Shown: in pieces, positions 1 to 6,071 of the stretch
How positions within the stretch are numbered: the first letter of the stretch is position 1
Layout of the letters: each line of letters starts with the position of its first letter
Assembly: GCA_022717655.1 (NCBI GenBank)
Contig: JAIIAN010000176.1
Coordinates: 1-6,097, forward strand
Length of the DNA: 6,097 nucleotides
Direction of reading: 5' to 3'
Origin: Bacillota bacterium
Lineage (GTDB): Bacteria > Bacillota > Clostridia > Lachnospirales > Lachnospiraceae
Program-made: the position numbers and the translations under genes
The notes under the pieces: generated by a model
What the model was told of the DNA's origin: nothing
What the model saw: the letters and a program-made list of their open reading frames with translations, nothing else
Databases searched by the model: none

Positions 1-6
1 TGATTG

Positions 7-36
7 TATCAGGAGGGGGGCAAGCCCCTTCTGATA
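7..36. repeat. GC-rich hairpin downstream of iolH
   Basis: TATCAG at 7-12 pairs with CTGATA at 31-36, and AGGGG at 14-18 pairs with CCCCT at 25-29. Position 13/30 is a G-T wobble on the plus strand and an A-C mismatch on the minus strand. The loop is about six bases. It lies after the iolH stop in the direction of transcription. Neither side has a run of T/U, so it is not a standard intrinsic terminator. It may stabilise the mRNA 3' end, mark a factor-assisted end, or be part of a dispersed intergenic repeat. Confidence 0.6.
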
Positions 37-51
37 AGCTGCGTAGCAGCT
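37..51. repeat. Short perfect hairpin AGCTGC-gta-GCAGCT
   Basis: A perfect six-pair inverted repeat with a three-base loop directly abuts the larger hairpin at 7-36. The two sit back to back with no gap, which suggests one structured unit rather than chance. No U-tract follows on either strand. Confidence 0.55.
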
Positions 52-64
52 ATTTGGTTATGAG

Positions 65-97
65 CAAGTAGCGAAGCGGATTGCGAATATCCACTTG
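65..97. repeat. Bulged hairpin just after the iolH stop
   Basis: CAAGT at 65-69 plus GGAT at 78-81 together pair with the continuous arm ATCCACTTG at 89-97. This leaves an eight-base bulge on one side (70-77) and a seven-base loop. GCGAA also occurs twice, at 71-75 and 83-87. With the two hairpins at 7-36 and 37-51 it fills most of the non-coding stretch after iolH. The pairing is by eye only; its stability was not computed. Confidence 0.35.
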
Positions 98-99
98 AC

Positions 100-1020
100 T
101 TATTTTCCAAGCAGTTCTTTCTCAATTCTTTCTCTTGCTTCCGGCGCCTGTTTATCCATCTTTTCCGGAAATCCAAACATGGACACACACGCAATATTAT
201 CGCCTCCGACTTTCGGTGCGTCTGCTTTTAACTGCTTATTTGCGAAATCCATGTCCCTTAAGGTTTCAAAGATTCCATCAAAATCAACATCTCCTTCTCC
301 CATTGCAAGGTGCTGATGAATCGTTACATCGGATTTTCCTCTTGCATTTAACCACGGTGGATTTGCAATGTAACGGCAATCTAAGGTCTGATTAAAGGTA
401 TCCGCAAATAATACATGAGTCAGCTCGTCTCCTGCATAGCGAAGCATGGAACGTACCTCTCCTTTTCCTTCATCATAGAAGAATCCATGAGGGGAAGAAT
501 AGACATATCCTAAATTTCTGGATCGGAACGATTTTACCATATCACAAGTCTCGTTATTGAGTTCACAAAAATCGTACGGATGAGACTGAATTTCTACACG
601 GAGCCCTTCTCTCTCAATAATCGGAAGCAGTTCCTCCATCGAACGAAACCACATGCCATTGCAGATTTCCTGCTGATTCGGGTCACCGGATAATTCGGTA
701 TTAATAACCGGAACTCCCATATTGACTGCGATTTCAATCATTCTCTTCCAATTTGCAACTGCCATCTTACGCTGTTCTTCCGTCGGACCGGACCAACGGT
801 AAACTACGATGAAAGAAGAAATCTCAACACCGGTTTCCCGAAGTGCTTTTCGATATTCCTGCTCACACTCTTTTGAAAAAAGCGGATGTTTATAAAATGG
901 ATTAATTCTTGGATGTGGAGACTGCTCAATATATTTATAACCCCAGTCTGCGACCTGATGAACCATACGATTGATATCCATCTGTTTTGCCAATACGTCT
1001 ACATCAAATGCAATTTTCAT
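100..1020 (-). CDS. iolH: IolH-like sugar isomerase/epimerase (TIM barrel)
   Basis: A 306-residue soluble protein resembling IolH of Bacillus-type iol operons, from memory of that family; I see no membrane segment or signal peptide. It belongs to the xylose-isomerase-like TIM-barrel group. Recognisable stretches are the N-terminal KIAFDVDV, WGYKYIEQSPHPRINPFYKHP (residues 26-46), SSFIVVYRWSGP (68-79), INTELSG (106-112), VEIQSHPYDFCELNNET (142-158), MLRYAGD (192-198) and GEGDVDFD (241-248). E109, E143, H147, H178, D207, H235 and H237 are candidate metal or substrate ligands. It seems slightly longer than the usual ~290 residues, with extra residues near 222-231 and 262-270. ATG at 1020 has AGGA seven bases upstream; the gene follows iolE by 25 bases and is the last seen in the operon. 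The reaction of IolH is not established; the location suggests inositol or inosose derivatives. A generic sugar-phosphate isomerase/epimerase is the fallback label. Confidence 0.85.
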   Translation of the reverse strand: MKIAFDVDVLAKQMDINRMVHQVADWGYKYIEQSPHPRINPFYKHPLFSKECEQEYRKALRETGVEISSFIVVYRWSGPTEEQRKMAVANWKRMIEIAVNMGVPVINTELSGDPNQQEICNGMWFRSMEELLPIIEREGLRVEIQSHPYDFCELNNETCDMVKSFRSRNLGYVYSSPHGFFYDEGKGEVRSMLRYAGDELTHVLFADTFNQTLDCRYIANPPWLNARGKSDVTIHQHLAMGEGDVDFDGIFETLRDMDFANKQLKADAPKVGGDNIACVSMFGFPEKMDKQAPEARERIEKELLGK

Positions 1021-1045
1021 AGTCTTATCCTGCCTTTCTTAAACT

Positions 1046-1942
1046 TTATAATCCACAAACCTTGCGGATGTACTTACGTGCCTTGATTGCATATTCTAAT
1101 GGATTTGCTTTTGCAGGATCCTGTTCTGCCTCTACAACAACCCAGCCCTCATAGCCTGCTTCTTCTAAGATAGAAAAGATTGGTGCAAAGTCTACATTTC
1201 CATCTCCTGGTACAGTAAACACGCCTTCTCTGACTCCTTTTAAGAAGCTCCATCTCTCAGCTCTTGATTTTTCCACCATTTCTTTACGGATATCTTTTAA
1301 ATGGACGTGTTTGACACGGTTCACATATTTTTTCAATACATTTTCCGGATTAATTCCTGCAAATGATAAATGTCCACTGTCAAAGAGTAAAAATACCAAT
1401 TCAGGGTCTGTCAATTCCATAAATTTATCAATTTCTTCTTCCGTCTGTACGACTGTTCCCATGTGATGATGAAAGGTTAAGGTCATTCCTTTGTCTTTTG
1501 CAATCTTTCCGAGTTTATTCAAACCGTCTGCCAAAAGTTTCCACTCTTCCTCATTCATGATATACTTGCCTTCCCATACAGGCTGTTCCATTTTTCCCTG
1601 AATACTATAGCTCTGCTCGGAAACACCAATCACCTTTGCACCCATCTCTTTTAAGAAATCAGTTGCTTTGATAAATTCTTTTTCTGTTTCTTCATAAGGT
1701 CTGGAAATCAGGAAAGAAGAAAACCATTGATTACAGATAGAAAGATTTCTTAAATCCAACGCTTTCTTTAACACAGCTGTATCAGTCGGATATTTTCCGC
1801 CCACTTCAGAACCGGTAAATCCAGCTAATGCCATCTCACTGACACACTGCTCAAATGTATTCTCTTTTCCAAGGTCCGGCATATCATCATTTGTCCACGC
1901 AATCGGAGCAATTCCAAGTCTTACTTTATTCTTATCCAGCAT
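1046..1942 (-). CDS. iolE: Inosose dehydratase IolE (EC 4.2.1.44)
   Basis: A 298-residue cytoplasmic TIM-barrel enzyme, full length for the family. IolE removes water from scyllo-inosose (2-keto-myo-inositol) to give 3D-trihydroxycyclohexane-1,2-dione, the second committed step of inositol breakdown. Characteristic stretches are GIAPIAWTNDDMPDLG (residues 10-25), GSEVGGKYP (44-52), NQWFSSFLISRP (71-82), VSEQSYSIQG (107-116), FHHHMGT (157-163), DSGH (188-191), HVHLKD (212-217), VFTVPGDGNVDF (241-252) and VVVEAEQDPAKANPLEYA (268-285). The His cluster at 158-160, D188, H191, H214 and E271 or E273 are likely metal or substrate ligands. ATG at 1942 has AGGAG eight bases upstream, and only three bases separate it from the transporter stop, so its translation is probably coupled to that gene. 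No truncation or missing motif is seen. Among TIM-barrel relatives the GIAPIAW and EAEQDPA signatures favour IolE strongly. Confidence 0.95.
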   Translation of the reverse strand: MLDKNKVRLGIAPIAWTNDDMPDLGKENTFEQCVSEMALAGFTGSEVGGKYPTDTAVLKKALDLRNLSICNQWFSSFLISRPYEETEKEFIKATDFLKEMGAKVIGVSEQSYSIQGKMEQPVWEGKYIMNEEEWKLLADGLNKLGKIAKDKGMTLTFHHHMGTVVQTEEEIDKFMELTDPELVFLLFDSGHLSFAGINPENVLKKYVNRVKHVHLKDIRKEMVEKSRAERWSFLKGVREGVFTVPGDGNVDFAPIFSILEEAGYEGWVVVEAEQDPAKANPLEYAIKARKYIRKVCGL

Positions 1943-1945
1943 TTT

Positions 1946-4027
1946 TTATTCTCCTTTTTCCTTGTTTTTAATATACTCCAGTATCATAGCAACCGCACCC
2001 TCTACGCCGGTCTTTGATACATTTACTACCATGTCATAGTGTTTCGGGTCATCTCGTTTGATTCCCGTAAAGTGTTCATAATAGTCATTTCTTAATTTAT
2101 CTCTCTGATTTAAATCAGCCAGTGTCATTCCATCATAATATTCTTTTGCCTCCTTTGCACGATAATCATCATCTGCATATAAGAAGAAAGAATAGGTATG
2201 AGGAGTTTCTTTTAACACAAAGTTTGCACAACGACCTAAAAATACACCTGGTGCTTTTTTTGCAAGTCCTCGAATCAGACGACTCTGTGTCTCAAACATT
2301 TCTACAGGGCTCATATCTCCAACTGTTCCGGATACCGAATACGAATACGGCGAGAACGTAGTTTCTACTGTTCCATAATTATAAGTATCCAGATATTTCT
2401 GAACGCTTTCCAAATCCGCATTTTCCATTCCCATCTTTTCTGCTAAAAGGCAGATAATCTGACGGTCATAGAGACGGCAGTTTAATTCTTTTGCCAGTTC
2501 TTCTGCAATTTTTCTTCCACTGCTTCCATAGACACGACCGATTGCCACATTTATCTGATTTTCTGAAACTGCCATAGACGGAAGGGCTTCTTGTGTTTCT
2601 TTCCCTTCTTTTCCTTCTCTTGCAATTAATTCCTGCATCATCTTGTCATACACTTTATCCAATTTATAACAGGCTGCAATTAAGAGCATCACGACCCAGA
2701 TTCCAATCGGCACATACAGATAAAAGCCTTTAATTGCTGTAATTGCACCACTTGTCTGTTCTGCTGCGGTTGCTTTTAATCCATTAAATCCTGCTGCTGC
2801 CAAAATTCCACTCATGATTGCAGAAGTGATACCAGAACCTGCTTTTTGTCCCATACTCATAGAAGAAAACATCAGACCTTCTACACGCAGTCCGGATTTC
2901 CAATGACCATATTCAATGGCGTCACCCGGAAGAGAATACTGTACCCCATAAAACGGTGCAATTCCGAACCCTCTCATAATACAGGTCAAAACACCCAGCG
3001 GAACACTTGTAATATTTAAAAGAAAAATTAACTGACCTACGATTCCAAGTGCACATCCTGCACAAATCAGATTTCTTTTTCCGTATTTCGGTAAAATTTT
3101 CGGAAGCATTGCAATTCCCACAATCGTTGCAACTTTTTCTGCTGCTGAGAGTGGCATTACAAGGTCTACATTTCCCAATACGTACTGACAATAATAAGTT
3201 AAATCTGTTCCGATAATAATCTGATATGCGGTATAGAAAACCATCAGTCCCAGTGCAATCAGAAAATAACGGTTTGTAACAGTTGTCTTAAATGCTTTTA
3301 AGAACGGAATATTTTCTTTTACCTTCGCTGCTGCCTGTACACGCTCGGTGCAAGTCATATAAGTATTAATTAAAACCAGTACTGATACACCTGCATAGAC
3401 TGCCGTTACAATAATCCATGCCATCTGTTCGTTATGGATTATCTTTGCCACTTTATTGATTAACGGAAGCGTAAATGCAGTAATTACCATACTTGCAGTA
3501 ATGGAAAGCACCATTCGGATGTTACAGATAACATCACGTTCTCTTCTGTCACGACTCATTAAAGAGCCCAGTGCGTGGAACGGCTGACTGATTGCGGTAT
3601 AGACAACCGTATTCATAATGTTATAAGTCACAAATGCATAAATAATCTTTCCCATACTTCCAATTGACGGCATGGTAAACAGTAAGATTGCCGCTATCGC
3701 ATAAGGCAGAGCCAGACGCAAAATCCAGATTCTGGCTTTTCCATACTTAGAATGGGTACGGTCAATAATTGTTCCCATCAGCACATCCGAAAATCCATCA
3801 AATACACGAGATAATAACATAATCATTCCGACTGCCCCGACGGAAATTCCTACTACATTTGTGTAGAAATAAATCAAAAGTGTCGTAGTCATTGTGTACA
3901 TCAAGGTTAATGCCGGGTCACCAAAACAATATGCAAGTTTTTCGCTGACCGGAACCTTGATAAATTCATCCATGTTTTTTCCCTTCTGCTTAAAATTCAA
4001 CAGTTCAGGTATTCCGCCCTTTATCAT
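1946..4027 (-). CDS. GPH-family sugar:cation symporter fused to a cytidylate-kinase-like domain
   Basis: Numbered from the ATG at 4027, this is a 693-residue inner-membrane protein. Residues ~30-455 form a glycoside-pentoside-hexuronide:cation symporter (MFS superfamily, normally 12 helices). Family signatures include EKLAYCFGDPA (29-39), IYFYTNVVGIS (52-62), RVFDGFSD followed by GTIIDRTHSKYGKARIW (74-101), and DAIEYGHWKSGLRVEG (369-384). A charged linker (~456-484) leads to a C-terminal domain of ~205 residues resembling the cytidylate-kinase-like family: P-loop-like GRVYGSSGR (497-505), LYDRQI (519-524), GRCANF (598-603), YYEHFTG (649-655) and DPKHYDMVVN (660-669). It lies between iolI and iolE, so inositol or an inositol derivative is the likely cargo; this is inferred from context. 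Three in-frame starts exist: TTG 4051 (no good SD, inside a hairpin), ATG 4027 (AGGAG seven bases upstream, chosen) and ATG 3973 (weaker AAGGG, but the N-terminus matches typical family members best). The kinase-like activity is untested, and the substrate is uncertain. Confidence 0.9.
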   Translation of the reverse strand: MIKGGIPELLNFKQKGKNMDEFIKVPVSEKLAYCFGDPALTLMYTMTTTLLIYFYTNVVGISVGAVGMIMLLSRVFDGFSDVLMGTIIDRTHSKYGKARIWILRLALPYAIAAILLFTMPSIGSMGKIIYAFVTYNIMNTVVYTAISQPFHALGSLMSRDRRERDVICNIRMVLSITASMVITAFTLPLINKVAKIIHNEQMAWIIVTAVYAGVSVLVLINTYMTCTERVQAAAKVKENIPFLKAFKTTVTNRYFLIALGLMVFYTAYQIIIGTDLTYYCQYVLGNVDLVMPLSAAEKVATIVGIAMLPKILPKYGKRNLICAGCALGIVGQLIFLLNITSVPLGVLTCIMRGFGIAPFYGVQYSLPGDAIEYGHWKSGLRVEGLMFSSMSMGQKAGSGITSAIMSGILAAAGFNGLKATAAEQTSGAITAIKGFYLYVPIGIWVVMLLIAACYKLDKVYDKMMQELIAREGKEGKETQEALPSMAVSENQINVAIGRVYGSSGRKIAEELAKELNCRLYDRQIICLLAEKMGMENADLESVQKYLDTYNYGTVETTFSPYSYSVSGTVGDMSPVEMFETQSRLIRGLAKKAPGVFLGRCANFVLKETPHTYSFFLYADDDYRAKEAKEYYDGMTLADLNQRDKLRNDYYEHFTGIKRDDPKHYDMVVNVSKTGVEGAVAMILEYIKNKEKGE
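1951..1955 (-). promoter_or_regulatory. iolE ribosome binding site inside the transporter's last codons
   Basis: AGGAG lies eight bases before the iolE ATG and within the final codons of the transporter/kinase gene, whose TAA stop is three bases from that ATG. Ribosomes finishing the fusion gene would end directly at the iolE start, a layout typical of translational coupling. Confidence 0.75.
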
Positions 4028-4034
4028 ACATTTT

Positions 4035-4039
4035 CTCCT
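4035..4039 (-). promoter_or_regulatory. Ribosome binding site deciding the transporter start
   Basis: AGGAG with a seven-base spacer precedes the ATG at 4027. The competing in-frame ATG at 3973 has only AAGGG (within 3981-3987), also seven bases upstream. The stronger site supports a start at 4027, which adds 18 residues before the canonical symporter N-terminus. Both starts could be used. Confidence 0.6.
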
Positions 4040-4045
4040 TTTTTC

Positions 4046-4077
4046 AGACAAAGCGGGTAAAATACCCGCCTTTGTCT
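4046..4077. repeat. Strong hairpin between iolI and the transporter
   Basis: Positions 4046-4059 pair with 4063-4077: AGACAAAG/CTTTGTCT and CGGGTA/TACCCG, about 14 pairs with one bulged base and an AAA loop on the plus strand. On the transcribed minus strand it ends seven bases before the AGGAG of the transporter and is followed by GAAAAAAGG, not a U-tract, so it is not a typical terminator. It may be an mRNA processing or stability element that sets different expression for iolG-iolI and for the genes downstream. Confidence 0.7.
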
Positions 4078-4105
4078 TCTCCCTGTTGTTTTATTCTTCT
4101 CCTGT
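4075..4105. repeat. Imperfect direct repeat, TCTTCTCCCTGT / TCTTCTCCTGT
   Basis: Two near-identical copies at 4075-4086 and 4095-4105 differ by one extra C. On the minus strand they read ACAGGGAGAAGA and ACAGGAGAAGA, each containing a Shine-Dalgarno-like core but with no start codon at a suitable distance. They fill the space between the iolI stop and the hairpin. This may simply be purine-rich leader sequence. Confidence 0.4.
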
Positions 4106-4118
4106 TTTAAGTTTACTC

Positions 4119-4952
4119 CTATCCAAAATATTTTTGTACAAAACTTCTTGTTACTTCGGCTGCTTTTTTCACATTTTCTTCGTGAGACATTTTATAATAT
4201 TCCGGACGGAATTCCTCGATAGTGCAAACTCCATCAAACCCGATTTCTTTTAAAGCAGATACAATTCCGGCATGGTCTACCACCCCTTCTTCCGGCCAGA
4301 GACGTTTATCATCTCCACAAGAGCCAAGCGGAAGATCTTCACAGTCATTCAAATGATAAGCAAAGATTTTCTTACCATCTGCTGCTCTTAAATCTTCTAA
4401 CTTAGAGCACATTTCATGGAAATGGAAGGTATCTACGGTCACACCTACATTTTCTCTGTCTACTGCTTTTACTACATCATAAGCCGTACCGAACTGGTTG
4501 ATGGAACAGTTTGGAGCTCCGCAAAATTCCAGAGAAATCTTCATATCTTTGCCGACTCTATCTGAAAGATAACGAAGTCTTTCCACTGCTTCTTCCTTGA
4601 TTTCAGAAACAGTTTTATCTTTTACATCAAAACTTGGTACCGTAATTAACATCTTCATTCCAATTGCTTTGGACACTTCCAAAATGAAATCAACTTCCTC
4701 ATCAATTTCTTTTTCTCCTGCCTCGTCTCTCTGATTAAAGAAGATTAATGTATTATAAGCCCATGGTTTTAAGTGATGATTTTTAAACCAGTCTGCCAAT
4801 TCTTCTAAAGTATGCTCTTTTAAGTATTCTCTGACACAATCAAAACGAATTTCAATATAATCAAATCCATATTTTTCACACATTTCCATATCTGCCAGTA
4901 AAGACTGTCCCTTACATTCTAATGCGGTTGCTTCGTTAAATCCTAATTTCAT
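4119..4952 (-). CDS. iolI: Inosose isomerase IolI (2-keto-myo-inositol isomerase, EC 5.3.99.11)
   Basis: A 277-residue cytoplasmic TIM-barrel enzyme, the same length as Bacillus subtilis IolI (278). It interconverts 2-keto-myo-inositol (scyllo-inosose) and 1-keto-D-chiro-inositol, linking myo- and D-chiro-inositol use. Family stretches are KLGFNEATALE (residues 2-12), CEKYGFDYIEIR (25-36), LIFFNQRDE (69-77), VGVTVDTFHFHEM (169-181), IFAYHLND (196-203) and EEFRPEYYK (246-254). The four divalent-metal ligands known for the Bacillus enzyme (E142, D174, H200, E246) are all present at exactly those positions. ATG at 4952 has AGGAG nine bases upstream. The gene follows iolG by 100 bases and precedes the transporter gene by 91 bases, probably on one transcript. 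No defect is seen. A broader sugar-phosphate isomerase/epimerase label is possible, but the conserved FRPEYYK end and metal set favour IolI. Confidence 0.93.
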   Translation of the reverse strand: MKLGFNEATALECKGQSLLADMEMCEKYGFDYIEIRFDCVREYLKEHTLEELADWFKNHHLKPWAYNTLIFFNQRDEAGEKEIDEEVDFILEVSKAIGMKMLITVPSFDVKDKTVSEIKEEAVERLRYLSDRVGKDMKISLEFCGAPNCSINQFGTAYDVVKAVDRENVGVTVDTFHFHEMCSKLEDLRAADGKKIFAYHLNDCEDLPLGSCGDDKRLWPEEGVVDHAGIVSALKEIGFDGVCTIEEFRPEYYKMSHEENVKKAAEVTRSFVQKYFG

Positions 4953-4981
4953 TGGTTTTTTCTCCTTTTTCTGATTTTCTG

Positions 4982-5025
4982 ATTCTGAAACTGTCGCATA
5001 AACCTATCAGGGACAATTCCAGAAT
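4982..5025. repeat. Weak interrupted inverted repeat between iolG and iolI
   Basis: The 100-base gap between iolG and iolI holds ATTCTG (4982-4987) against CAGAAT (5020-5025), and inside it TGTC (4992-4995) against GACA (5012-5015), with symmetric four-base internal loops and a possible CCT/AGG tip at 5003-5011. It has no U-tract and no convincing promoter beside it. It may be a modest RNA fold, or chance. Confidence 0.3.
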
Positions 5026-5052
5026 TTTATTTCAACTTACCAGTTTATCTTC

Positions 5053-6057
5053 CTATTTATAGAATTCCGGTTTTTCTACTGCTGTTTCAATCTTTTCAAT
5101 TGCACCTGTCTCCTGTGCTTTTACAAGTGCATCTGCGGTAACCGCTGCAAGATATCCATCCCACGCATTTGGTCCTTTAATCACGCCTTCGCTTGCTGCG
5201 TCTACCCAGTCCTGAACCTCTGTATCATAAGCATCTTTAAATCTTACGAAGCAGTCTGTATCAATAGTAGTGGAAACAGCTGCATTTTTACGGATGCTTG
5301 GGTAAATTGGAGACGGCATTTTAATTGCTCCATCTTCACAAACCACTTCACAGTTAATGTCGTATCCAAATTTGCAGTTTACAAAGACTTCAACATCAAT
5401 GCACACACCTTTTTTGGTACGAAGCAGCATAATCTGTGGGTCCTTTAATTCAGAATGAGAATATTTTGTTACTTTTGGCATAATCACCTGAGCGGATTCA
5501 TATTCATCATCTACTAACCAGTGAAGTACATCGATTTCGTGAATTGCTGTATCATGAACTGCCATCGGTGTATTGTAATTTGTTCCAACTTCCGGATTTC
5601 TGTGTGTGCAGTGAAGCATCAGCGGTTCTCCGTATTCTCCGGTTGCCAGTGCTTCTTTTACCTGCATATAACCTTTATCATAACGTCTCATAAATCCAAG
5701 CTGAATTAAATGTTTTCCAGATTCCACTTCTGCATTTACTACTTTTAAACAATCCTCAGCAGTGGTACATAACGGTTTTTCACAGAAGATTCGTTTTCCT
5801 GCTTTGATTGCTGCAAGCAGGGAATCTACATGTGCAAATCCAGGAGAAACAATAAATACCGCATCTACTTCCGGGTCATGAATCAATTCATTTGCATCAG
5901 TATAAACTTTTGCTCCGCAAATTTCAGCTGCCTGTTTTGCGCTTTCTTCAAACACATCGGAAACTGCTACTACTTCTGCTCCCTGAATTTTGTTTGTCAG
6001 TCTTCTGATATGGTCCTTTCCCATTCCACCGCATCCAATTACTCCAACTCTTAACAT
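5053..6057 (-). CDS. iolG: Inositol 2-dehydrogenase IolG (Gfo/Idh/MocA family, EC 1.1.1.18)
   Basis: A 334-residue cytoplasmic NAD-dependent oxidoreductase, close to the usual ~340. It oxidises myo-inositol to scyllo-inosose, the first step of the pathway; relatives may also take D-chiro-inositol or glucose. The N-terminal Rossmann fold carries VGVIGCGGMGKDHI (residues 4-17) and an acidic residue, D34, after the second strand (favouring NAD over NADP). The family EKP motif is at 93-95, with catalytic K94. GFMRRYDKGY (121-130), HRNPEVGTNY (152-161) and HDTAIHEIDVLHWL (168-181) follow; D169 and H173 match the catalytic Asp and His of the Bacillus enzyme with a constant offset of three. The C-terminal GPNAWDGYLAAVTADA and EKPEFY also match the family. 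ATG at 6057 has GGAGG nine bases upstream. It is the first gene in the window, but the operon may start further upstream. Confidence 0.95.
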   Translation of the reverse strand: MLRVGVIGCGGMGKDHIRRLTNKIQGAEVVAVSDVFEESAKQAAEICGAKVYTDANELIHDPEVDAVFIVSPGFAHVDSLLAAIKAGKRIFCEKPLCTTAEDCLKVVNAEVESGKHLIQLGFMRRYDKGYMQVKEALATGEYGEPLMLHCTHRNPEVGTNYNTPMAVHDTAIHEIDVLHWLVDDEYESAQVIMPKVTKYSHSELKDPQIMLLRTKKGVCIDVEVFVNCKFGYDINCEVVCEDGAIKMPSPIYPSIRKNAAVSTTIDTDCFVRFKDAYDTEVQDWVDAASEGVIKGPNAWDGYLAAVTADALVKAQETGAIEKIETAVEKPEFYK

Positions 6058-6066
6058 AATTTTTTT

Positions 6067-6071
6067 CCTCC
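6067..6071 (-). promoter_or_regulatory. iolG ribosome binding site
   Basis: GGAGG lies nine bases before the iolG ATG. The other bases to the window edge (up to 6097) are A-rich on the minus strand and too short to show a promoter, an operator or the end of an upstream gene. Confidence 0.75.

Noticed and set aside
7..51. Intrinsic terminator of the operon
   Set aside because: Good stems are present but no run of T/U follows on either strand within the window.
9..194. Small minus-strand reading frame of 61 codons overlapping the 3' end of iolH
   Set aside because: It is a shadow of iolH in another frame for much of its length, and the rest reads through the hairpin region. No good ribosome binding site or recognisable protein.
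1949..2575. A separate cytidylate-kinase-like gene starting at the internal ATG 2575
   Set aside because: No Shine-Dalgarno sequence lies at a useful distance before this ATG, and the frame runs unbroken from the transporter, so a single fusion protein is better supported.
2922..3191. Minus-strand reading frame of 89 codons inside the transporter
   Set aside because: Out-of-frame shadow of the well-supported symporter domain; its sequence resembles no family.
4046..4077. Bidirectional or intrinsic terminator between iolI and the transporter
   Set aside because: The minus strand continues with GAAAAAAGG and the plus strand with TCTCCCTG; neither is a U-tract, and the genes on both sides belong to one pathway.
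3894..4253. Plus-strand reading frame of 119 codons across the transporter/iolI junction
   Set aside because: Antisense to two solid genes and crosses the hairpin; it is rich in Phe/Ser/Leu as expected from reverse reading of A-rich coding DNA.
4953..5052. Internal promoter ahead of iolI
   Set aside because: A TTGAAA-like box exists on the minus strand, but no TATAAT-like box lies 16-18 bases after it.
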